Positions 1-10,965 of a stretch of 64,000 nucleotides of DNA are shown here, in pieces. Every line of letters begins with the position of its first letter. Within the stretch, counting starts at the first letter, position 1. Made by a program: the position numbers and the translations under genes. The notes below the pieces were generated by a model. It was not told where the DNA came from and searched no databases. It worked only from the letters and a program-made list of their open reading frames with translations. Source of the stretch: Saussurea involucrata (taxonomy: Eukaryota; Streptophyta; Magnoliopsida; Asterales; Asteraceae). The DNA is taken from assembly GCA_033807775.1 (NCBI GenBank), contig CM066314.1:34769001-34833000 (forward strand), read 5' to 3'.

Positions 1-971
1 GCTTTTTAGGGTTTCATCCAACCTTTTTGTCCATTTTGAAGAGTTGGAGCTTGTGGTGTTTTGTTGGTGATCTAGAGGTGTTTTGGTTGGTGGATTCAAG
101 TTATGGTTAAGGTAATCTTCTATTCTCTTCATCTGTGGAAATTAGGGTTTTAGTATAAGTTGAGATCTTGATGTAAAAATGTTTGGGGAATGATTCTTTA
201 TGGTTGGATGTAAATATTTATGGTTGGAAACTTATGGATCTAGGTTTTTGGAAGATTTGGCTTGAGAATTCAAGTTTCTTCAAAGAAGCTCAAGTTTAAG
301 GAAAATCTAGATTTGACCTAAATCTAGCAAGGTGAGTTAAAGTTGATTTGTGAAAACGTTGTACATGCCAAAAATGTTAATTTTCAAGTATTTGTGTGAT
401 TTACTTAAAATTATCAATTGTTGAGTTATTTGGTGAGTTTAATCTTTTGAAGTGTTTAACTTTATAAACTTTGTAAAACACTCATATTTGAGATTTTCGG
501 ATATTTTGATAAGTACAAATCATAAATATGTCCTTAAATGATTTATTGCTCAAATGGAGTTCATTCAATGGTTTAAACATGTTGGTGTAATTGATTTTAT
601 AAACCATTTGGAAAATGCACATTTTCGTGTTATGAGACATTTTGGAATTATAAGGGTATGAGTCCATTTGGGAAACCATTTGTCTTAATCTGTGATGGGT
701 TTTGGGTTAATAATGTCTTTGAGGTATACGTTTACCTAAGTGATGTTTAAATACATTTTACATTATGAGGACGGTTATTTATTGGTCTAATGGGTTTTGA
801 GCATTTTGCTCGGTTTTGACTTTAAAGGAGTCTTTAGGACATCTTGTCCGACTTTGATGGCTCAACGTAGAGTCCTATTTATGGTTTGCATTTATTGCAA
901 CTTATTGCATCTTATTGCATATTATTGATAATTACATGCTCGAGTGCTTTAGTCATTCCTGTGTAGTCATG
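1..971 (+). mobile_element. LTR of element E, first visible segment
   Basis: This is the left visible part of a long Ty3/gypsy LTR whose start lies before the window. Read along +, it matches the reverse complement of the LTR at 52781-55820 (for example 1-110 against about 55170-55280). The same LTR resumes at 10275, 17703 and 25767, each time after an insertion with its own 5-bp target duplication. The last five bases (967-971, TCATG) are the target duplication of element A. No coding sequence is seen; the small open frames here are unsupported. Confidence 0.8.
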
Positions 972-3439
972 TGTAACACCTGTAACTTTCCCAATCTCGC
1001 ATGTTGCACCCTTAGGTTTACTTCATCCATGCATCAAATAGTTACATCTTTTAATGATTCTTTACTTGCATAAACCTACATGATTACTTGCTTGCGACCC
1101 TAAGTGTTTATTTTGCGAAAACTTGGTTGTGGGGGTGTGAGTGCGAGAGTGACAAGGCAATAGTGCCCTCGGGCACAGTCGTATGTCACAATCGCATGCA
1201 GTGTACCACTCTCGGTACATTTTGTGCGAGAGCGACACGGCTAGAGTGCCCTTGGCACAATCGCCTGACACAATCGCCGTGGTGTGAGTTGATGGTTGCG
1301 GTACATTGATAACTTCGTTATCTGACGGATTTTTACCTTCCAAATCATACGTTTGTGGCTTTTCTTGAAGCAAGAATTGGCATTTCGGACTAATATTTTG
1401 TGCAAGTATTGTGCAGACATACATGGTGTCAATTGGAAGGAAAAATGCTTATTTATACTCCATTTTGACATATCGGGTGAAGGAAGCATTGAACCAAGTG
1501 AACAAGCGAAGAAAAAGAGAACGTTGGATCCATGCTAAAGTGACATGCGAAAGTGACATGTGTCACTCTCGCCGTGTCACAATCGCTCAAAATGTACCGA
1601 AAGTTTTCTGAAGTTCAACGAAAGTGACACAGCGAAAGTGACCATGTCACTCTCGCACGTCACTTTAGCCGTCGGGGGCTGATACTATAAAAAGCTGCAG
1701 AATCTTAATTTTTAGGGTTATCTCGGGATTGTTGGAGGCTACACTTCTAGGGGAGCTGTTACAACCGTTTTTGAGAGACAAAGAAGACCTTGCATTGATA
1801 TTGAAGGCGGAGACTCATTTTGGAGCTACAAATCGGTAGTGTGTATCAATCTTAAGGGAGTTTTTTTTCATTTCCATAGTATTTGTTGAGAAACAATGTT
1901 CTTGGGTGTTGTGCGAGAGCGACACGGCTAGAGTGCCCTTGGCACAATCGCCTGTCACAATCGTCGTGGTGTGAGTTGATGGTTGCGGTACATTCTCCGC
2001 GAGAGTGACTCGGCGAAAGTGCCCTGGGCACTATCGCCCGTCGGGTACTGGATGCCATAAAATCTAATTTTTAGCTCTTTTATTCCACACTTTTTACAAA
2101 CACATTTCCATACGGTTTTCTTTGGGATTAGGGCGATTTTTCTTTCTCTTCACCACCTTTCCTCATTAAATCTCACCTAAACTTAAGAACCCTCATTAAT
2201 GGTGAATCTTGGATCATTTGGGAGCATCTATTGAAGTTTCCACTCAAGGGTTTAGCACATACAACTACAAGTCTTTACTCCTTCTTCTTCAATTAATAGG
2301 GTTTCATCCATTTTTTAGGTTTTGGTCTTAAAACCTAGATTGTGAGTTTTCTAACCCACCTTAAACTAGATCCATGTTATTTACTCACTGTTTTGTTTGT
2401 TTCTGTATTTTCTTGTAAACTCTAATTTTGGGAGGGTGATCCTTTGGCTTAATGGAAGGAATCATGGCCTATGGAAATACTTGATGAGTTCAATATGTTG
2501 ATAATATGTTATTATGTCTTGGAAAGCTTAGGGTTTCATACTCAATGGCTACAAGTTTACTTTGATGGTAATAAGCATGTCTTAATGATTAATCTAGTTA
2601 ACCCACTTGACTTATTGGGTATAATGATCCTACATGGGACTATGTGCATCTTTATGTTTGAAGTATATGCTTTAATAGATGGCAAATCTTATATGATGTA
2701 TGAGAAAGTTCCTTGGTACTATTACTTGCTTATAATCATATGTTATGAACGAAAGCCTTTACATGGGATTATACATATTGACATGGCTTGTGGCTAAGTT
2801 GGACTTTGAATGAATCAAGTTAAGTGTTCACTAGAAGGACATAGTCTTGGCCACCACCTTATGGGTATGTGCCTAGACTCTCGCCATTTGGGGCAATGCC
2901 TTTGTTGCACCCCCAGATGTGTCTGGCCTTTGGTGTTGCTTTTATGCGGATGACACTAAGGTATCTCGAATCGTTGGGTGGAAATTCTTGGTGTTATGGG
3001 TCTCCCCCATTAACTTCTAATCTATCTATGGAAACCAGAATAATGATTCTTACTTATGCATGTTACTAATACGTGTTGTTATTTGTGATTACTCACCAAG
3101 CTTTGTCTTGACACTTGTTTGAATGTTGACATGAATCTCAGGTTCTAGTGGATCCGTTATTAAGAAGGATTAGGCGTAGCGTATGAGCTTTGGGGAAATG
3201 CTTTTGGGACACAAAACATAGAAGATCATACGGCTAGAGATAACAACCCTTTTGTAATCTTGATTCCACAATAGGATTTAGATTAGTTGGTTGTCATAAA
3301 TCTTTCATTTGAATACACTTGTAATTTAACCCATTTACTTGTATTTCTCCCTTTTTGGGTTGGCTCATGCAATAGCAATTGTATACCGCTCTTTCGTATT
3401 ATGAAAGTTTTTGTTTACCACTATTTTTAGGGTGTTACA
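972..3439 (+). repeat. 5' LTR of element A
   Basis: Starts TGTAACACCTG and ends TAGGGTGTTACA, immediately followed by the primer-binding site. It is about 690 bp longer than the 3' LTR because of an extra block (1307-1913) between two copies of an 82-bp segment. The right half (about 2050-3439) aligns almost base for base with 8870-10269. Clusters of GTGAC/GTCAC and GTGCCC/GGGCAC dyads occupy 1140-1310, 1540-1680 and 1910-2045. Confidence 0.93.
1225..1996 (+). repeat. Extra block inside the 5' LTR of A, flanked by 82-bp direct repeats
   Basis: Segments 1225-1306 and 1914-1996 are near-identical direct repeats starting GCGAGAGCGACACGG; the 3' LTR has a single equivalent (about 8748-8817). The sequence between them (1307-1913) is absent from the 3' LTR. 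It contains its own TATA-like box (TATAAAAA at 1685-1692) and further GTGACA/TGTCAC dyads. It looks like promoter sequence of a related LTR subfamily joined in by unequal exchange (inference). Confidence 0.75.
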
Positions 3440-3442
3440 AGT

Positions 3443-3454
3443 TGGTATCAGAGC
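3443..3454 (+). other. Primer-binding site of A (initiator Met tRNA)
   Basis: TGGTATCAGAGC, three bases after the 5' LTR end, complementary to the 3' end of plant initiator methionine tRNA. It primes minus-strand DNA synthesis. Confidence 0.95.
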
Positions 3455-3787
3455 GTTGGTTTAAGCGAACTAGGTGTTGACCTTAGTATACCTAGACTTA
3501 AAATGAGTTACCCTTATGAAATTCCATGACCATGGGTAGAAACCATAGGTGGGGAGAGTATAGGACCAACGGAATTGCAGTTGTTGAAAATTGTGGTGAT
3601 AATGAAAAGGATTCTCCTGTGTGATATATTCAAAATTTCATAGGGCACGTGTTATGGTGAATATATTCATACGTGAGTGTGCTTGAATTTGTTATTATGA
3701 TGCTTAATGATTGTAGTAGTACGTTACACACCATTAATTTTTGAAAGAATTAATCGGTATGGTATTTATCATGTGTGGCAGTTCACC

Positions 3788-5045
3788 ATGGTAAACACGA
3801 GGAGCCGAGTAGCGAATCAAGAATAAGGCCAAAAGAACAGTGTGACGGCGCGGAAAAAACCGATACCACCAAACCAAGGGGGTAATCCCCCTACTCCTCC
3901 AAGCCCTCAGATTTTAAGGGATGTTGCCTATCTTATACCCCGAGTTAATATCGAGGTAGAGGAACCCGTATTGGAATAAGTGGATCCCCAATCGATTATG
4001 ATGGCTATTTTCTTGCAAATGATGAATTCGGCAATGGACAAACGAGATGGAAGGTTCTTGAAGTTACTAGAGGATCGGGATGCTAGTCACCGAAGAAATG
4101 AAACGGTTGCGGAAAACTCTCTAATTGGTTCTGGTGGAGTGGTCGATGTTGTCGACACGGATGAACGAGCGACCATGAAAGAAGAAAGAAGAGAAAACGG
4201 TTGCTCTTACAAAACTTTCCTTTGTTGTAAGCACCTGAGTTTGCGGGCTTCGATGATCCGGTGGCTTGTATGAACTGGATTAGGGAGATTGAGCAGGCCT
4301 TCCGAGCTTGTGATTGTGGGAAAGTCAAAGGTGAAGTTTGGTTCTCAAATGTTGAGGGGTGCGGCCCTCACGTGGTGGAATATCTTCACATCTACTTTGG
4401 AGGCCACGGTTTTGGCCAAAATGAAGTGGGAAGTGTTCAAGAAGAAGGTGTTGGAGGAATACTGCAACGAACAAGAAATGGATCAGATCGAAGAGGAATT
4501 CCTATCGCTCAAGAAGGGGAATTCAACTGTAAGGGAGTACACCCGTTTGTTCATGGAGAAGCTCAAATTAGTAGGGCACGTGGCCCCAACGAAGAAAGAG
4601 AAGGTTAATGCCTACCTTAAGGGGTTACCGGCGGACATGATGGAGATGGTCCGTAACTCTAAAGCCGTTTTATTGCGGAAACGATAGAGGAGGCAAAGAT
4701 GATGGAGACCGTCTATGCGAAAGGAAAGGAAGAGAAGGTAGCTGTTGGTGAGAAAAGGAAATGGGAAGGGTCGGCCGGACCCACTCGTCAATTCAGACCG
4801 TTTAATGGGGGAAGGAATGGTGATCCCCGACTTGATGTGAGATGGTTCCATAGGTGCAAGAGCAAGCATAGTGGCCTATGCAACACTAGGCCACACTCTA
4901 ACCCGACCAAATGTGCAAAGTGCAAGAAGAGAGATCATGCAGTCCAAGATTTCCCTATCCGAGGACCGGTTTGTTTTGAGTACCGAGAACCGGGGCACAT
5001 CAAGAGGGATTGCCCGAAGCTGTCGGGGGGAACCGAATTGCACTA
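3788..5045 (+). pseudogene. gag of element A, broken
   Basis: The ATG at 3788 opens a frame (MVNTRSRVAN) that meets a stop at 3824. The rest of gag is spread over frames. The capsid-type Retrotrans_gag core is recognisable at 4289-4687 (RGAALTWWN, then YLKGLP). A nucleocapsid part at 4699-5046 has two damaged zinc knuckles: the first lost its last Cys (Phe instead), the second has Tyr for its second Cys (CFEYREPGHIKRDC). Intact gag would coat the element RNA. At least one frameshift (about 4260-4290) and several stops make it inactive. Confidence 0.88.
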
Positions 5046-5720
5046 AGTGGTGTGCCAATCAAGAGAGAGAATCCGCCGAGGGAACCGAGCCGAGCTTTTC
5101 AAATAACCGTCGCGGAGGCGAGGGAGACCGCCGACGTTTTGACGGGAACGTTTCTTCTAAACTCCTTGCCTGCTCGTATATTGTTTGATTTGGGAGTGAA
5201 TCGCTCTTTTGTGTCGATTTTTTTTGCAAGAAATTTACGATACCAGTTAGTACCCTTTCGGACCCCCTAATAGTCGAGGCAACTAATAGGGACAGGTGTT
5301 GATCCAGGAGTATTTTGTCAAGTGCACTTTAGAAATCGATGGGAATATCTTTGAGGCGAATCTGTTGCATATGGCGATCGGGGGTTTTGATGTGGTAATG
5401 GGTATGGATTGGTTGACCGAAAATAAGGCCGAGATTCTTTGTGCGAAAAAGATGATCCGAATTCCGACGTCGGATGGGAATATAGTGACGGTGTATGGGG
5501 AAAAGGGGGGAAGGACTACTTCAATAATCTCTTCGATAAAGGCACAAAAATTCCTAGCCAAGGGGTACTCGTCGTTTTTGGCATACATAGTGGACGCAAA
5601 GTTGGAGAAAAAGAAATTGGAAGATGTGGAAGTGGTGCGTGAAGCCGTGACTACCCGAATGTTTTTTCGGAGGATCTACCCGGTTTACCACCGGAGTGGC
5701 AAGTGGAATTCCACATAGAC
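5046..5720 (+). pseudogene. Aspartic protease region of element A, broken
   Basis: A retropepsin-like stretch follows gag. The active-site region reads FDLGVNRSFVS near 5184-5220, where the family has D-S/T-G, so the catalytic triad is lost by a TCG to TTG change. The C-terminal half (GFDVVMGMDWL, about 5380-5415) is typical of plant gypsy protease. A stop near 5270 splits the domain between two open frames (5010-5270 and 5296-5718). The product would have cut the Gag-Pol polyprotein. Confidence 0.85.
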
Positions 5721-6974
5721 CTCACCTCGGGAGCGGCCCCAATTGCACGTGCTTTGTACCGTTTGGCTCCAACCGAAATGCAAGAGATGATGTCGTAACT
5801 ACAGGAACTGTTAGAGAAAGGATTTATACAGCCGAGCTCGTCACCTTGGGGAGCCCCGGTGTTGTTTGTGAAAAAGAAGGATGGGTCTATGTGGATGTGT
5901 ATAGACTACCGAGAGTTGAATAAGGTAACGGTAAAGAACAAATACCCCCTACCCCAGATTGATGACCTCTTTGACCAACTGCAAGGGGCAGGTTGCTTCT
6001 TTAAAATCGACTTGAGGTCTAAATACCACCAAGTGAGGGTGAAGGAGGGAGATGTACCGAAGACGGATTTTCGGATGAGGTATGGACACTACGAACTTTT
6101 GGTAATGCCGTTCGGGTTGACGAACGCATCGGCCATGTTTATAGACTTAATGAACCGTGTATGTCGTCCCTTCTTGGACAAGTCGGTGATAGTCTTTATT
6201 GACGATATCTTGATTTACTCTAAAGACGAGGCCGAACACGACCAACATTTACGGGAGGTGTTGGAAGTTCTTCGGAGGGAAAAATTGTTTGCTAAGTTTT
6301 CAAAGTGCGAGTTTTGGTTGCGAGAAGTCCAATTCTTGGGACACGTGGTGTCTCGAGACGGGGTGAAAGTAGACCCAACAAAGGTAGAAGCAATGACAAA
6401 TTAGGAACCGCCCACGAGTCCGACGAAAATTAGAAGCTTTTTGGGGCTAGCCGGGTATTATAGGTGATTTATTCAAGATTTCTCAAAGATTGCTTCACCA
6501 CTTACCTCGTTGACAAGGAAGAACGTCAAGTTTGTGTGGACCAGCGCTCAAGAACAAGCCTTCAAGACCCTAAAAAAGAAACTATGTGAAGTGTCAATCT
6601 TATCCTTACCCGAAGGGTCGGACGACTTTGTGGTTTATAGTGACACTTCGAAAATGGGACTCGTTTGTGTGTTGATGCAAAGAGGGAAGGTGATAGCTTA
6701 TGCGTCCCGACAACTAAAGGACCATGAGAAGAACTGCCCAACTCATGACTTGGAGTTGGAGGCAGTCGTTTGTATCTTGAAGTTGTGGCGACATTATTTG
6801 TATGGTACCAAATGCACTATTTTTACCGATCACAAGATCCTCAAGTACATCTTCGACCAAATGGAGTTAAATATGCGCCAACGGGGGTGGCTTGAACTTT
6901 TGAAGGATTATGATTGTGAACTACTTTACCACCCTGGGAGAGCCAACGTAGTGGCGGACGCCTTGAGCCGAAAG
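5721..6974 (+). pseudogene. Reverse transcriptase and RNase H of element A, broken
   Basis: The longest open part (5859-6404) holds RT motifs VKKKDGS, DYRELNKVTVKNKYPLP, FKIDLRSKYHQ, the PFGLTNA block and the catalytic FIDDILIYSK. A TAG at 6402-6404 (the family has Trp) and a TGA at 6465-6467 (Arg in the family, CGA to TGA) interrupt the connection to RNase H. RNase H resumes at 6510 with VVYSDTSKMGLVCVL, FTDHKILKYIF and NVVADALSRK. Both stops are transitions of the kind made by cytosine deamination. Upstream of 5859 the frame is shifted. Confidence 0.93.
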
Positions 6975-8499
6975 AACCATGGAGTTGGAATCAAGCTAAA
7001 CCTCAACCAGATCGATGTGGTGTCGAGTCTGATGGAGAGCATCAAAACAAGTCAATTGGAGGCACTTCGGGAAGAAAACCTTAAGGCCGAGGTTATGGTA
7101 AAGCAACGGGAGCTACTAACGGAAGATAGTCGCAGACTCAAACTTTTCCAAGGTCGGATTTGGGTGCCGAAAGTCGGTGGTAATCGTGAATTACTCCTTG
7201 AGGAAGCTCACAAGTCTCGATACTCTATACACCCCGGTAGCACAAAGATGTATAGGGACTTAAAGTTAAACTATTGGTGGCCGGTAATGAAGCTTGATGT
7301 GGCCAAGTATGTGGGAAATTGTGTGACGTGTCTTCGAGTCAAGGCACAACACCAAAGGCCATATGGGAGTTTACAATCTTTGAAGATTCCGGAATGGAAA
7401 TGGGACAACGTCATGATGGATTTCGTGACAAAGCTACCAAAGACATTGCGGGGTCATGACACTATTTGGGTGATTGTAGACCGGTTAACCAAAAGCGCGC
7501 ACTTTTTGGCCATGCGAGAAACACTACCTTTGGACAAACGAGCGAGACTCTACATCAACAAGATCGTGTCAAGACATGGAGTGCTACTATCCATAGTATC
7601 CGACAGAGATAGTCGATTCACTTCTAACTTTTGGGCGAGCTTTCAAAGAGATTTGGGAACGAAAGTTAAGTTGGGCACGACATACCATCCTCAAACGGAT
7701 GGACAAAGTGAGAGGACAATACAAACTCTTGAAGATATGCTACGGTCGTGTGTCATCGATTTTGGTGGGAGTTGGGACACACACGTTGGTTGAGTTTGCA
7801 TACAACAACAGTTACCATTCGAGCCTTAAAGCCTTACCATTTGAAGCCTTATACGGTCGGAGGTATAGAACACCAGTTTGTTGGCTTGAAGCAGGAGAAA
7901 AGCAATTCGTAGGACCGGAAATTGTACAAGAAACCGCGGATAAAGTAAAAGAAATTCAAGAACGGTTGAAAGCGGCACAAGACCGACAAAAGAGTTATGC
8001 GGACAAGAAAAGCCGACCAATCGAATTCCAAGTGGGAGATCGAGTTATGTTAAAAGTATCGCCATGGAAGGGGATCATCCGATTTGGAATGTGCGGGAAG
8101 CTTAACCCTCGTTTCCTTGGGCCGTTCACGATATTGGAAAGGATTGGGCTTCAAGATTATAAGCTAGATCTACAGCTAGAAATGGATGGAATCCATCCTA
8201 CTTTCCACGTTTGCTATCTACGGAGGTGCTTAGCCGAAGAGGAAAGCGTGATCCCATTAACGAAAATTCGAGTCGATAACAAGAACCGTTGTGTGGAGGA
8301 ACCGGAGGCTATACTAGAATTGAAAGTCAAGAAACTTCGGCATAAGAATGTGACTATGGTTAAGGTCCAATGGAAACATCATCGTGGTGCCAATATCACT
8401 TGGCAGTCCGAAGAAGACATGAAAAAGCGTTACCCCAATCTTTTTGGTTATAACAAAGATTTCGGAGACGAAATCCTATCAAGGTGGGGAGGATTGTAA
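6975..8499 (+). pseudogene. Integrase with chromodomain-like tail of element A, frameshifted
   Basis: The N-terminal zinc-binding HHCC part (Cys pair at VTCLRVK) is followed by the catalytic core with its three acidic residues: Asp in MMDFVTKLP, Asp in VSDRDSRF, and Glu in DGQSERTIQ. The frame ends at 7793 and continues in another frame, so there is one frameshift near 7790. The second part (to 8499) has the GPF..LERIG integrase tail, HPTFHVCYLRRC, and a C-terminal chromodomain-like stretch (VKVQWKHHRGANITWQSEED). Chromodomains of this group are thought to steer insertion to heterochromatin. The frame ends on the LTR boundary. Confidence 0.92.
8481..8494 (+). other. Polypurine tract of element A
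   Basis: AAGGTGGGGAGGAT lies directly before the 3' LTR; plus-strand primer position. Confidence 0.85.
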
Positions 8500-10269
8500 C
8501 ACCCGTAACTTTCCCAATCTCGCATGTTGCACCCTTAGGTTTATTTCATCCATGCATCCAATCGTTACATCTTTTAATGATTCTTTACTTGCATAAACCT
8601 ACATGATTACTTGCTTGTGACCCTAAGTGTTTATTTTGTGAAAACTTGGCTATGGGGGTGTGAGTGCGAGAGTGACAAGGCGATAGTGCCCTCGGGCACA
8701 GTCACATGTCACAATTGCATGCAGTGTACTACTCTCGGTACATTTTGAGCGAAAGTGACACGGCAAGAGTGCCCTTGGCACAATCGTCGTGGTGTGAGTT
8801 GGTGGTCGCGGTACATTCTATGCGAGAGTGACTCGGCGAAAGTGCCCTGGGCACTATCGCCCGTCGGGTACTGGATGCCATAAAATCTGATTTTTAGCTC
8901 TTGTATTCCACACTTTTTACAAACACATTTCCATACGGTTTTCTTTGGGATTAAGGCGATTTTTCTTCCTCTTCACCACCTCTCCTCATTAAATCTCACA
9001 TAAACTTAAGAACCCTCATTAATGGTGAATCTTGCATCAATTAGGAGCATTTATTGAAGTTTCCACTCAAGGGTTTAGCGGTTTAGCACATACAACTACA
9101 AGTCTTTACTTCTTCTTCTTCAACTAATAGGGTTTCATCTATTTTCTAGGTTTTGGTCTTAAAACCTATATTATGAGTTTTCTAACCCACCTTAAACTAG
9201 ATCCATGTTATTTACTCACTATTTTGTTTGTTTCTGTATTTTCTTGTAAACCCCAATTTTGGGAGGGTGATCCTTTGGCTTAATGAAAGTAATCATGGCC
9301 TATGGAAATACTTGATGAGTTCAATATGTTGATAATATGTTATTATGTCTTGGAAAGCTTAGGGTTTCATACTCAATGTCTATAAGTTTACTTTGATGCT
9401 AATAAGCATGTCTTAATGATTAAGCTAGTTAACCCACTTGATTATTGGGTATAATGACCCTACATGGGACTATGTGCATCTTTATGTTTGAAGTATATGC
9501 TTTAATAGATGGCGAATCTTGTATGATGTATGAGAAAGTTCCTTGGTACTATTACTTGCTTATAATCATATGTTATGAACGAAAGCCTTTACATAGGATT
9601 ATACATATTGACATGGCTTGTGGCTAAGTTGGACTTTGAATGAATCAAGTTAAATGTTCACTAGGAGGACATAGTCTTGGGCACCACCTTATGGGTATGT
9701 GCCTAGACCCTCTCCATTTGGGGCAATGCCTTTGTTGCACCCCCAAATATGTCGGGTCTTTGGTGTCCCTTTTATGCAGATGCCATTAAGGTATCTCGAC
9801 TCTTTGGGTGGAAATTCTTGGTGTTATGGGTCTCCCCCATTAACTTCAAATCTATCTATGGAAACCAGAAGAATGATTCTTACTTATGCATGTAACTAAT
9901 ACGTGTTGTTATTTGTGATTACTCACCAAGCTTTGTCTTGACACTTGTTTGAATGTTGACATGAATCTCAGGTTCTAGTTGAGCCGTTATTAAGAAGGAT
10001 TAAGCGTAGCGTGTGAGCTTTGGGGAAATGCTTTGGGACACGAAACATAGAAGATCTATACGGCTAGAGATGACAACCCTTTTGTAATATTGATTCCACA
10101 ATAGGATTTAGATTAGTTGGTTGTCATAAATCTTTCATTTGAATACACTTGTAATTTAACCCATATACTTGTATTTCTCCCTTTTTGGGTTGGCTCATGC
10201 AATAGCAATTGTATACCGCTCTTTCGTATTATGAAATTTTTTGTTTACCCTTATTTTTAGGGTGTTACA
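8495..10269 (+). repeat. 3' LTR of element A
   Basis: Starts TGTAACACCCG and ends GGTGTTACA, then TSD TCATG (10270-10274). It lacks the 690-bp block of the 5' LTR. Dyad words (GTGAC, GTGCCC/GGGCAC) occupy about 8668-8878. A TATA-like CATAAAATC follows at about 8879. By eye it differs from the 5' LTR at a few percent of sites, so the insertion is not recent. Confidence 0.93.
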
Positions 10270-10274
10270 TCATG

Positions 10275-10880
10275 TAATTTTAGATTGTGTTGCATTAGAT
10301 CCATAGGCACGTAAGTCAGTCTTTATTTGATGGTCTACTGGGTGTTGCGGGATTTGACTGGGCCCCATGTTTTATGACCTTTACCTTGCAAGGGTACACT
10401 AGGAGGGCTGAGTCCGGTTGTACTATCATGATTGATGGGCGTTTATGACCTCCGCCATGCCGGGGCAATGCCATGGTTGTAACCCCGCTTGTGCCGGGCC
10501 TTTGGTGGTATTCATGGTAATATTCGCTAAGGTCAATTGTTTCTTTCGGTGTGACTTGAAAGGAGTCATAGGGACACTTGGGATTTCATGTCGTGAAGTG
10601 TCATACGATTAACGTTGTATGAGTGACATACTTTTGTGTTCCTCCACTCTCAATGGATACGGGTCTCCCCCGTTGTCGGCCAACATTATTTTGGATATTA
10701 TAATGTCCTTGCTTTATTATCGTTGGTCTTGTGTGATTGACTGCAATTGATGACTTTAATATTGGAATTCCCTCCACGTATATTAAAGTTTGAATGAAGA
10801 ATGTCACTTCCATATTTTTGGTATTTGGACTTCATTCCATTATATGCTCGTGTGAGTATTGGGTTTCGTATCATGTTTTC
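10275..10880 (+). mobile_element. LTR of element E, second segment
   Basis: Continuation of LTR E between element A and solo LTR C. The part about 10440-10530 resembles the middle of the LTRs of A (GGGGCAATGCC, then GGCCTTTGGTG, compare 2890-2940), so the families are related. It ends with TTTTC (10876-10880), the target duplication of C. No gene is seen. Confidence 0.75.
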
Positions 10881-10965
10881 TGTAACACCCTAAGAATCAG
10901 GGTAAATTTAAACCTGAAATAAAAGGGTTTACGCATCTAATATCCATAACATAAACGTTCTTAAC

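Larger units (their letters stand above)
972..10269 (+). mobile_element. Element A: degenerate Ty3/gypsy chromovirus (Tekay-like)
   Basis: A complete but decayed LTR retrotransposon. It has LTRs of 2468 and 1775 bp beginning TGTAACACC and ending GGTGTTACA, a Met-tRNA primer-binding site, gag, protease, reverse transcriptase, RNase H, integrase and a chromodomain-like tail, and a purine tract before the 3' LTR. TSD TCATG lies at 967-971 and 10270-10274. Domain order and the C-terminal chromodomain place it among chromoviruses; long LTRs and the Met primer favour the Tekay/Del clade (inference). Stops and frameshifts make it non-autonomous. It lies inside LTR E. Confidence 0.95.
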
